Shown one piece after another: positions 1 to 5,875 of a stretch of 5,875 nucleotides of DNA (the stretch's first letter is position 1; the number at the start of each line of letters is the position of its first letter). The position numbers and the translations under genes were made by a program. The notes beneath the pieces are model-generated. The model did no database searches. It was not told the origin of the DNA and saw only the letters and a list, made by a program, of their open reading frames with translations. The DNA is from Bacteroidota bacterium (lineage in GTDB: Bacteria; Zhuqueibacterota; JdFR-76; DREG01), in the NCBI GenBank assembly GCA_030624545.1, contig JAUXJX010000147.1, forward strand, positions 1 through 5,875. The letters run 5' to 3'.

Positions 1-1013
1 CGAGTTTCGAAATGGGTCGGCTTTGCCAGCGTCGGACCATCTATTTGGACCCAATGGGCAATCCATCTGATCATTTGCGCCAGGGTAACAGAGGGATGTC
101 CAAATAGCTCGCAACAATGACCGGCATCGCTGAGAAGAGCCGTATCGGCTTCACGGCCCTGGAATACGGGTTCAATCTCAAGAATCTCACCGAATTGCTC
201 GGCTAACTTGCGGATGGATACAGTTTCCAAGCCGGTGACGTTGATAACAAATGGCGGCGCTTCGACATGCTCGAAGGAGCGCAAAACGATGGCATTCGCG
301 TCACTTTGCCAGATGACATTCACGAATCCCATGGTCAGATCAATGGGCTGTTGATTGTAGACTCTTTGGGCCACATCTAGCAAAACGCCGTAGCGAAGAT
401 CAATGGCATAATTCAATCTGATGATTGCGCCAGGGATCTGATGTGTCCGGCTGAAATATTCAAATATCCGCTCGCGTCCCAGTGCCGACTGTGCATATTC
501 GCCAATTGGGCCGACAGGATCGGTCTCTTTACTGCCGCCGGAATTTACAGGCGTGAATGGATATACGTTGCCGGTCGAAAACAAAACAATCCGGGAATCC
601 TTGAATCTCTGTGCTGCAATCCCGGCAAGAAATGTATTGACGGCCCAGGTTTCAGCCTCATTCTCGGTTGAGCCAAACTTCATCCCCACCATATAAACCA
701 CGTTTTCGACATCGGGGAGCGTTTGAATCGCTGACTCCTCCATTAGATCACAAGAAATTGTTTCAACGCCGGCTCCGGTAAGCTCACTTTGTCCCGCCTT
801 GTTGGAAAATCGGGAGACGGCCATTATTCGTTTGGATACGCCAGCCTTGTCCGAAGCGCGTTTTGACAAAATAGCAAGGGAGATACCCATCTTGCCCCCT
901 GCCCCAAGAATCAAGAGGTCTCCCGGCATTCTCCTTATGGTTTCAATGACCGCGTCACGCGGCGTGGTCATGAAATCATCTAATTCACGAACGTTGTTTA
1001 TTAGGTCAGGCAT
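1..1013 (-). CDS. NAD-dependent epimerase/dehydratase (extended SDR), 3' end cut by the window edge
   Basis: Reading the minus strand from an ATG at 1013 gives 337 uninterrupted codons running off the left edge, so the C-terminus is missing. A Rossmann fold is shown by the dinucleotide-binding motif GAGGKMG at residues 37-43, preceded by the hydrophobic strand DLLIL, and by the later strand RIVLFSTGNVYP (141-152), typical of sugar-nucleotide epimerases and dehydratases. The expected catalytic YxxxK appears as Y173-A-Q-S-A177: the tyrosine is present but the lysine is replaced by alanine. About 30 residues precede the Rossmann fold, a longer leader than in GalE-like proteins. A second in-frame ATG lies two codons upstream at 1019, with an in-frame stop just before it; neither start has a well-placed Shine-Dalgarno. 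The gene follows the arabinofuranosidase by 67 bp and probably belongs to the same operon. Family membership is clear; substrate is unknown, plausibly a sugar or sugar acid. Confidence 0.85.
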   Translation of the reverse strand, partial: MPDLINNVRELDDFMTTPRDAVIETIRRMPGDLLILGAGGKMGISLAILSKRASDKAGVSKRIMAVSRFSNKAGQSELTGAGVETISCDLMEESAIQTLPDVENVVYMVGMKFGSTENEAETWAVNTFLAGIAAQRFKDSRIVLFSTGNVYPFTPVNSGGSKETDPVGPIGEYAQSALGRERIFEYFSRTHQIPGAIIRLNYAIDLRYGVLLDVAQRVYNQQPIDLTMGFVNVIWQSDANAIVLRSFEHVEAPPFVINVTGLETVSIRKLAEQFGEILEIEPVFQGREADTALLSDAGHCCELFGHPSVTLAQMIRWIAHWVQIDGPTLAKPTHFET

Positions 1014-1041
1014 TTGCATAATTTATTAGACAAGCAACTCT

Positions 1042-1059
1042 TTTCCTCGATGAAGGAAA
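1042..1059 (-). other. small inverted repeat between the GH51 and epimerase genes
   Basis: On the minus strand, TTTCCTT and GAGGAAA can pair around the loop CATC (six Watson-Crick pairs and one U-G). It lies in the 67-bp gap between the arabinofuranosidase stop and the epimerase start. The stem is AT-rich and is not followed by a U-tract, so it is a poor candidate for an intrinsic terminator. The 3' arm contains AGGA, the only Shine-Dalgarno-like sequence before the epimerase gene, although 24 nt from the nearer ATG. It could be an mRNA processing or stability element, or chance. Confidence 0.3.
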
Positions 1060-1080
1060 TTGCAAATACAATCGTCCTTT

Positions 1081-2562
1081 CTATTCTGCAATTTCAAGTA
1101 CCACAATTGATTTGGGCGGCTGCTCCAAGACCACATCTTCTCCATCTAGTCTTGCGCAGTCAAAGGCAGCCGGTTTGACAGCCTCAGGATTTTCAAAGGT
1201 ATTGTAGGCATTCATCTCTGCGGCTGTCAGGATTTGACCGGATACTCGCGTCGGCTTTGCTCCACGTAATTCGCACTTCAGGTCCATTGCGTTGTTTGGA
1301 TTAAGATTGCAAAGCGAAATGTGAATCAGGCCATCGGCATCACGAGAGGCGGAAGCGTTGAGAGCAGAGATGGATTCGTCCCCATGTGAGTATTCGGTCG
1401 AGCTCATATTCAAGGGCAAAAGCGTTGCATCCTGGTGGACCGCGAACATCCCGAATACATGATAGGTTGGGGTTACAATCATTTTCTCGTCTTTGGTGAG
1501 AACCATGGCCTGAAGAACATTTACAGTCTGGGCAATGTTCGCCATCTTCACGCGGTCACAATGGCAGTTAAAGATGTTTAGAGTTAGGCCTGCTGCCAAT
1601 GCATCGCGCAGAGTGTTCTGCTGATAAAGGAACTTCTCATTCGTGCCGGCTTCTGCATCGTGCCAGGTCCCCCATTCATCCACCACTAAGCCGACTCGTT
1701 TGTCGGGATCGTATTTGTCCATGATTGTGCCGTGTTTTTGCACGATCTCATCCATGAACATAGACTTTTTCAATGTGGCAAACCATTCGTCCTCGCCGAA
1801 TTGAGTGGCAGATCCTTTTTCCTGCCACGTCCCCAGGATGGTGTAATAGTGCAGGGATAAGCCATTCATTTGCTCCGCCGCCTCGCGCATGAGGACTTCG
1901 GTCCACTGGTAATCTGCCTCATAAGCTCCACAGGCGATTCGGAAAAGCCTATTCTTACCAAAATCGTGCAATGCATTTTGGTAGCGGCGATACAGATCAG
2001 CATAATATTCCGGGCGCATTTTGCCCCCGCAGCCCCAATTCTCATTGCCCACGCCCCAAAAGCTAATCTTCCAAGGCTCGGCGCGACCGTTCTTGCGGCG
2101 CAGGTCTGCCAGGTCGCTTTCGCCGTCGAAGGTAAGATACTCGACCCATTCCTGCATTTCACTCACAGTGCCGCTTCCCACATTGCCACAGATATAGGGC
2201 TCACAAGCCAACTGCTCACACAGATCCAGGAACTCATGGGTGCCGAAGTGGTTACTCTCGGTAACCTGTCCCCAATAGGAATTTACTGAGCTTGGCCGCT
2301 TTTCTCGTGGACCAATGCCATTCTTCCAATGGTATTCATCGGCAAAACAGCCGCCTGGCCAACGCAGATTTGGGATCCGGATTTTCCGCAACGCCTCCAC
2401 CGCATCCTGGCGGATGCCGCGGGTATTCGGGATGGCGGAGTCTTCCCCAACCCAAATTCCATCATAAATACAGCGACCGAGGTGTTCGGCAAAGTGACCA
2501 TAAATATGCCGGCTTATCTTATGTTGCCCAAGATCAGCGTCGATTACCAAATTGGCCATCAT
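1081..2562 (-). CDS. abfA: intracellular alpha-L-arabinofuranosidase, glycoside hydrolase family 51
   Basis: The 493-residue protein matches GH51 arabinofuranosidases (EC 3.2.1.55), which remove terminal alpha-L-arabinofuranosyl units from arabinan, arabinoxylan and their oligosaccharides by a retaining mechanism. Typical features are the N-terminal region [20 protein letters not shown] (17-36), the [13 protein letters not shown] block (67-79), the acid/base glutamate E174 in GVGNENWG and the nucleophile E296 in VVDEWGTWH. Both glutamates sit close to their positions in the characterised Geobacillus enzyme. The (beta/alpha)8 barrel is followed by a C-terminal beta domain (roughly 385-493). 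Length is normal for the bacterial family (about 500). There is no signal peptide or membrane segment, so it should act in the cytoplasm on imported oligosaccharides. The start overlaps the kinase stop by one base (TAATG); the first of two adjacent ATGs is chosen because it lies nearer to GGGAG (11 nt upstream). The gene symbol is given by family, not by orthology. Confidence 0.95.
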   Translation of the reverse strand: MMANLVIDADLGQHKISRHIYGHFAEHLGRCIYDGIWVGEDSAIPNTRGIRQDAVEALRKIRIPNLRWPGGCFADEYHWKNGIGPREKRPSSVNSYWGQVTESNHFGTHEFLDLCEQLACEPYICGNVGSGTVSEMQEWVEYLTFDGESDLADLRRKNGRAEPWKISFWGVGNENWGCGGKMRPEYYADLYRRYQNALHDFGKNRLFRIACGAYEADYQWTEVLMREAAEQMNGLSLHYYTILGTWQEKGSATQFGEDEWFATLKKSMFMDEIVQKHGTIMDKYDPDKRVGLVVDEWGTWHDAEAGTNEKFLYQQNTLRDALAAGLTLNIFNCHCDRVKMANIAQTVNVLQAMVLTKDEKMIVTPTYHVFGMFAVHQDATLLPLNMSSTEYSHGDESISALNASASRDADGLIHISLCNLNPNNAMDLKCELRGAKPTRVSGQILTAAEMNAYNTFENPEAVKPAAFDCARLDGEDVVLEQPPKSIVVLEIAE

Positions 2563-3740
2563 TAGCTTCTACGCTCCCAAATGCCCTTTGACGAGGTCCG
2601 GCTCCATCTATCATCAAGAAAATCGACAGGAGCGGATGTGAGATCTTTTAGAAGTGATTCCGTGTCCTCGTGGGTTCCGATACCGCTGACCGTGTCCAAT
2701 GCCATCAGGTTTTGATATCCAAGGCAATTGCCGAATTGCAGCGTTTCCTCCACAGATTTGCCTCGCAGTATTGCAGCCAGAACTCCTGCCGCCGCCGAAT
2801 CACCGGCGCCGGTTGCGGATTGAATGTCTTCTACAAGATAGCTTGCGCCCCACAGTTCGCGATCCGTCCATGCATCACAATCATTTTGTGTGAACAACCT
2901 GACTTGGGCGATTTTGTCCGATTGCCCTGTCTTCATGTACATGCCGCGCCTGCCTGCCTTCAACATGACAACCCGGCAGCCAAGCTCCAGAAGATTATCT
3001 GCAATTTCCCGGTAGGTGACAATTGGGACAAAGTCCACAAAATCACCTTTCTCGCCGCGCAGCTGCTGCCACCGGTTCCGGTCGGTCAACAGCAACATCT
3101 CTTCGATGCTTGGCATAAAAAGATCAACATGAGGCAATACATTCTTGAACCATTCTTCCCAGTTGATTAATCCTGCCTCGCTATTCGGATCCGGTAATGC
3201 CATATCCACCGAGGTTGCCACGCCCAACGATCTGACCTTGCGGAGGATGCTTGCCATTTCCACGCCGTCATCTGCATAAAGGGAACGCATAATGGGGGGA
3301 TATCCGAGATGAAAAAGGCGCGCCGATGACACGATCTCCCAATTTATGTTTTCAGCGGTAAAGTAGTCATTGCAGCCGGGATTGTGTAATATGATGCGAT
3401 CAATCGCAGGCAATGCAAGGATAACCGAATACGAGCTGCCCACTTCTTCATTTCGAAAGAAACCTTTAACGTTGCCGTATTCAGCCATTTTTTCAATGAT
3501 TATTTCGCCAAACTCGTCCTGTCCGACGCTGGACATATAGCTAACCGTGAGGCCAAGCTTGCTGAGCGCAATACCCGTGTTGGATACAGCCCCGCCCGTG
3601 CCAAGAACGGCATTGCCCACCTTGAGAAGCTTTCCGGGCTGGAAGATCTCCGCAATATCCCCTTTACTGGCTATTGCAAATGTTGGGGTGATGTCGAGGC
3701 AGATATGACCTGCAACGACAACATCATACTTGAAAGTCAC
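2562..3740 (-). CDS. PfkB-family carbohydrate kinase (ribokinase-like)
   Basis: This 392-residue protein carries both PfkB hallmarks. The N-terminal substrate lobe has D16 in GHICLDITP, the glycine-rich [10 protein letters not shown] (47-56), and [10 protein letters not shown] (70-79). The C-terminal ATP site has [12 protein letters not shown] (308-319), with the anion hole GAG and the catalytic base D314. The family phosphorylates sugars or nucleosides with ATP in the cytoplasm; the substrate cannot be read from the motifs, though the neighbouring isomerase suggests a ketose. It is longer than usual (about 300-330), with extra sequence around 221-300 and a hydrophilic tail after about residue 368 containing DDRWSR. 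The start is a GTG, supported by AGGA seven nucleotides upstream that overlaps the stop of the DUF4432 gene. The 3' end overlaps the arabinofuranosidase start by one base, indicating translational coupling. Confidence 0.92.
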   Translation of the reverse strand: MTFKYDVVVAGHICLDITPTFAIASKGDIAEIFQPGKLLKVGNAVLGTGGAVSNTGIALSKLGLTVSYMSSVGQDEFGEIIIEKMAEYGNVKGFFRNEEVGSSYSVILALPAIDRIILHNPGCNDYFTAENINWEIVSSARLFHLGYPPIMRSLYADDGVEMASILRKVRSLGVATSVDMALPDPNSEAGLINWEEWFKNVLPHVDLFMPSIEEMLLLTDRNRWQQLRGEKGDFVDFVPIVTYREIADNLLELGCRVVMLKAGRRGMYMKTGQSDKIAQVRLFTQNDCDAWTDRELWGASYLVEDIQSATGAGDSAAAGVLAAILRGKSVEETLQFGNCLGYQNLMALDTVSGIGTHEDTESLLKDLTSAPVDFLDDRWSRTSSKGIWERRS

Positions 3741-3747
3741 TTTTTAA

Positions 3748-3752
3748 TCCTA
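3748..3752 (-). promoter_or_regulatory. Shine-Dalgarno that fixes the GTG start of the PfkB kinase
   Basis: The minus strand reads TAGGA, then seven nucleotides (TTAAAAA), then GTG. The TAG is also the stop codon of the DUF4432 gene, so termination of one gene and initiation of the next share bases. This is the best-placed ribosome binding site in the window and supports the GTG start. Confidence 0.65.
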
Positions 3753-4838
3753 CCAGGCGATTATTGATTCCCGGCTCTGAATTTTCCGAGCCAAATCGGC
3801 GACTTCTTCTGCTCCGCTCTCGGCACCGAGATATAAGACCGTCTCCTGACCCTCTCCCGGCTTGAGCATTCGCAGGGTACCGCGCTGCCGTTCCTCTTCC
3901 CTGCCAGAAACCAGGCAGTTTGCCGGTTCCAAGCCAAGGACATATTCTTTCGATCCCATCTGCTTCCATTGAACGAAATTAGGTAATTCTTCCTGGCGAA
4001 ATGAGACAAACCCCGCCACATTCAACTCGTCATTCACGATGGCAGCGGTGCCGAAGCCATTGCTGTCGGCATTCAATTCGTGAAAAAAGACCTGTTCTGA
4101 AAAACCGGTTTGGGGAGCTTCCATCACCAGATGCGTTTCAAGCCCGGCCTTTGCGGTTTCATCGCGAGGATGAACTGATTTTTGGCTAAGCACGAGCCGT
4201 GCACGATCGTCAACCACGGGAAATCCAAAATTGCAGTGGTAAAGCAGCATAAACGGACACTCGCGATCACCAAGATTTTCGACATTGTCAATAATTTTGA
4301 GGCGGCTTTCTCCGAGGCGGGCGGTGAAGCGACGGCTTAACCGGACATCAAAGCCAAAAAACGACGACTCCCGGATACTTGCCTCAAGCCAAATTTCGTA
4401 ATCGTCGCCAAGCCATTTGCCGCCATAGCCAATTAAATTCGCCGGCAGATTGGAAGCCCGGCCATGCAGCCCATATTCACCAAATTCATCCCCGCCCGGG
4501 ACCCCTACATTCGTAGGTCCGCAAGTATTCAACCAGCCGCCATGAAAATTACGGAGCCAGCCTAAACCGTCCGGCTCATAATAAGCCGGATGTCTAATTC
4601 CCACCGGCGATTGATATGCCAGAGGGATGCCATTATAAGCAGCATCATGAATATCCAGACCGCGGTCGATCAGCACCGTGAAAGAAAGGCCGGAGCCCGT
4701 CTTGAATTCCGCAATTCGAACGCCTCGCCCGGGGCCGTCGCTCAATTCCGAGAGCCGCACATCGGCAATCTGACCAATATCGCCGACGTGTTTCAGTAAT
4801 TCTTCCCGCTCCCAGGATCTGCCGAATAACCTGGCCAT
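3750..4838 (-). CDS. DUF4432 aldose-epimerase-like protein (galactose mutarotase superfamily)
   Basis: The 362-residue protein resembles the DUF4432 branch of the aldose 1-epimerase superfamily, which has a large beta-sandwich fold and binds sugars in a cleft. Recognisable blocks are FTVLIDRGLDIHDA (53-66), GGWLNTCGPTNVG (100-112), EYGLHGRASN (121-130, with H125), LLYHCNFGFPVVDD (198-211, with H201) and KEYVLGLEPANC (297-308, with E304). The two histidines and the late glutamate sit as in mutarotases, where histidines and a glutamate act in ring opening; mapping these roles here is inference. There is no signal peptide, so it is cytoplasmic. It lies 9 bp after the isomerase gene and 9 bp before the kinase gene, which suggests it presents the correct anomer of the sugar used by these enzymes. 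The start follows a weak AGG eight nucleotides upstream. Family call is firm; the exact reaction is unknown. Confidence 0.88.
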   Translation of the reverse strand: MARLFGRSWEREELLKHVGDIGQIADVRLSELSDGPGRGVRIAEFKTGSGLSFTVLIDRGLDIHDAAYNGIPLAYQSPVGIRHPAYYEPDGLGWLRNFHGGWLNTCGPTNVGVPGGDEFGEYGLHGRASNLPANLIGYGGKWLGDDYEIWLEASIRESSFFGFDVRLSRRFTARLGESRLKIIDNVENLGDRECPFMLLYHCNFGFPVVDDRARLVLSQKSVHPRDETAKAGLETHLVMEAPQTGFSEQVFFHELNADSNGFGTAAIVNDELNVAGFVSFRQEELPNFVQWKQMGSKEYVLGLEPANCLVSGREEERQRGTLRMLKPGEGQETVLYLGAESGAEEVADLARKIQSRESIIAW

Positions 4839-4847
4839 GGCTATCGC

Positions 4848-5522
4848 CTATTCTACAGGGTACCCGTTACACAGGAGATAAAGCGGCGGTTCATCTTCTT
4901 CAATTAGCGGAAAGCGACCGATTGGATCCAGGAATCGGTTGTCCTTCTCGTCATCATTGACGCGAGATACCTCTCCAACAAGTACCATGCCCATGCCGGC
5001 TTCCCCGTAAAAGTTGTGATATAAATAGGGCGGCAACGTGATGCTTTCTCCGGGCTTCAATGATATGCTTCCTCTCGCCTCCACTGTCTTTGTGATGCCA
5101 TCAATTTGAACCGTGACCGGTGTGTCTGCCATTCGCTCATCGCTGGTTGCATTGCAAAGTTCGATCACCAGGTTTCCCCCACCCCGGTTGATGATGTCTT
5201 CCATCTTTTGCCAATGAAAATGCCATGGGGTTACCTGTCCTTCCCGTACGATCATTATTTTTTCTGCATAATCTTTGCCGGCTATATCACCCACCTTGCC
5301 ATTTCGAAGCGTGAAAAGCAGTAGACCAATTTCGTAGAATTTCCCCAGACCGAAATCAGTCAGATCCCATCCCAGTTTATTCTCGATCACTTCCATGGCT
5401 CGGGTTCTGTTTTTTTCCCATTCTTGCTCGGACCAGAAGGCCCAGGTTGGCAGATAGAAATTTTGTTGTTCAAAAAATTCTACTGCCTCTCGCTGTAGCG
5501 CGTTAACTTCGGAGCGTTTCAT
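4848..5522 (-). CDS. D-lyxose isomerase family protein (cupin sugar isomerase)
   Basis: The 224-residue protein matches the D-lyxose ketol-isomerase family (EC 5.3.1.15), metal-dependent cupins that convert D-lyxose to D-xylulose and often D-mannose to D-fructose; some members also accept L-ribose. The cupin metal site is visible: H101 and H103 in TPWHFHWQKMEDI, E108 in the same motif, and H169 in LPPYLYHNFYGE. K88 in AEKIMIVREGQ is the conserved lysine of the substrate pocket. Spacing and length agree with characterised enzymes (about 225-230 residues, with the same four ligands). The N-terminal helix beginning MKRSEVNALQREAVEFF is normal for the family, which supports this ATG although no Shine-Dalgarno is seen. 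It is the first of the tightly packed genes, 9 bp before the DUF4432 gene. Which aldose it uses in this cluster is open. Confidence 0.92.
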   Translation of the reverse strand: MKRSEVNALQREAVEFFEQQNFYLPTWAFWSEQEWEKNRTRAMEVIENKLGWDLTDFGLGKFYEIGLLLFTLRNGKVGDIAGKDYAEKIMIVREGQVTPWHFHWQKMEDIINRGGGNLVIELCNATSDERMADTPVTVQIDGITKTVEARGSISLKPGESITLPPYLYHNFYGEAGMGMVLVGEVSRVNDDEKDNRFLDPIGRFPLIEEDEPPLYLLCNGYPVE

Positions 5523-5561
5523 AACAGCATCTAACTATGAATTATGGATTCTCCGAAAGAT

Positions 5562-5588
5562 AACTTTGCGTCCTCTGCAAGCTCTGCG
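5562..5588. repeat. three tandem 9-nt units of the CGCAGAG type
   Basis: On the minus strand three successive units read CGCAGAGCT, TGCAGAGGA and CGCAAAGTT, matching the consensus YGCARAGNN. They fill about a third of the 75-bp gap between the dehydrogenase and isomerase genes. From memory, similar CGCAGAG/CGCAAAG heptamer-with-spacer repeats are dispersed in intergenic regions of many environmental bacteria and cyanobacteria. No function is established by the sequence. Confidence 0.6.
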
Positions 5589-5597
5589 GTTAAATCA

Positions 5598-5875
5598 CTA
5601 ATCAAGCTCAACGACCCGTCCGGACTTTCCGGATTCCAGGGCCGCCGTCAAAATTCTATGCTGCAAACGGGTTTCCTCCGGGGTTATGCACCCGAAAGGC
5701 ATGTTATCACGCCGCTCCGTAAATTCATCAATGACAGCCGCCCACATCTGAAGAATTGCATCAGTGAAGCCAAATTCGAATATCGGGCCGGTAATGGTCT
5801 TGTATGCAGAGGTATATCCAACATCTTCATGCCGCCATTCCTGCACTCCCCCATTCTCATAATGCATTGTCTGCA
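5598..5875 (-). CDS. Gfo/Idh/MocA-type oxidoreductase, C-terminal end only
   Basis: The frame is open from the right edge to a TAG at 5598-5600, giving 92 codons of what must be a longer gene; the methionine at 5867 is internal (two full codons, Q and T, precede it), not a start. The segment GPIFEFGFTDAILQMWAAVI, a following helix with DEFTERRDNMPFG, then ITPEETRLQHRILTAALESG and a final GRVVELD, is the usual ending of Gfo/Idh/MocA dehydrogenases: a helix that closes the C-terminal domain, a P-x-E helix and a short last strand. The NAD(P)-binding N-terminal domain is outside the window, so cofactor and catalytic residues cannot be checked. It is the upstream neighbour of the isomerase gene (75 bp gap) on the same strand, and likely belongs to the same sugar-processing cluster. 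Confidence 0.7.
   Translation of the reverse strand, partial: QTMHYENGGVQEWRHEDVGYTSAYKTITGPIFEFGFTDAILQMWAAVIDEFTERRDNMPFGCITPEETRLQHRILTAALESGKSGRVVELD

Noticed and set aside
441..1029. Two short plus-strand open frames (441-671 and 799-1029)
   Set aside because: Both are antisense to the epimerase/dehydratase gene, whose minus-strand reading is uninterrupted and carries a clear Rossmann motif.
1870..2289. 139-codon open frame on the plus strand
   Set aside because: It is antisense to the catalytic core of the GH51 gene, including the acid/base glutamate, and has no recognisable protein family.
2670..3170. 166-codon open frame on the plus strand
   Set aside because: It lies wholly antisense to the PfkB kinase gene, which has clear family motifs. 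The product is rich in cysteine, histidine and proline and has no recognisable domain.
3724..4021. Short minus-strand frames overlapping the end of the DUF4432 gene
   Set aside because: They are out-of-frame readings of the same DNA as the DUF4432 gene, with arginine-, serine- and glycine-rich low-quality translations.
5523..5597. Intrinsic terminator or promoter in the 75-bp gap
   Set aside because: No GC-rich hairpin followed by a T-run is visible on the minus strand, and no convincing -35/-10 pair; only the 9-nt repeat is clear. A non-standard promoter cannot be excluded.

Overview
The window is a compact bacterial sugar-metabolism gene cluster with every gene on the minus strand, so transcription runs from the right edge to the left. 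Reading in that direction the order is: the C-terminal end of a Gfo/Idh/MocA-type dehydrogenase (cut by the right edge), a D-lyxose isomerase-family cupin, a DUF4432 aldose-epimerase-like protein, a PfkB-family sugar kinase, a GH51 alpha-L-arabinofuranosidase, and an NAD-dependent epimerase/dehydratase (extended SDR) cut by the left edge. The four middle genes are nearly gapless (9 bp, 9 bp and a 1-bp TAATG overlap), which strongly suggests one transcript. The flanking dehydrogenase genes are separated from them by 75 bp and 67 bp. No stretch above 300 bp lacks a gene, and I see no tRNA, rRNA, CRISPR array or insertion sequence.

How the genes could work together (inference): the GH51 enzyme has no signal peptide and would release L-arabinose from imported arabino-oligosaccharides in the cytoplasm. 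The DUF4432 protein would bind or mutarotate a sugar, the cupin isomerase would interconvert an aldose and a ketose, and the PfkB kinase would phosphorylate the product. The two NAD(P)-dependent oxidoreductase-type proteins suggest an oxidative or epimerising branch. The classical araA/araB/araD set is not seen here, so the true substrate is open. This combination is the most interesting aspect of the window.

Organism: roughly balanced base composition, weak or absent Shine-Dalgarno sequences at several starts, and a set of sugar genes typical of polysaccharide-degrading, often uncultured groups (for example Planctomycetota, Verrucomicrobiota, Poribacteria-like or KSB1-like lineages). A short 9-nt-unit tandem repeat of the CGCAGAG type lies in the 75-bp gap; similar repeats are, from memory, scattered in many environmental genomes. 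The phylum assignment is a guess.
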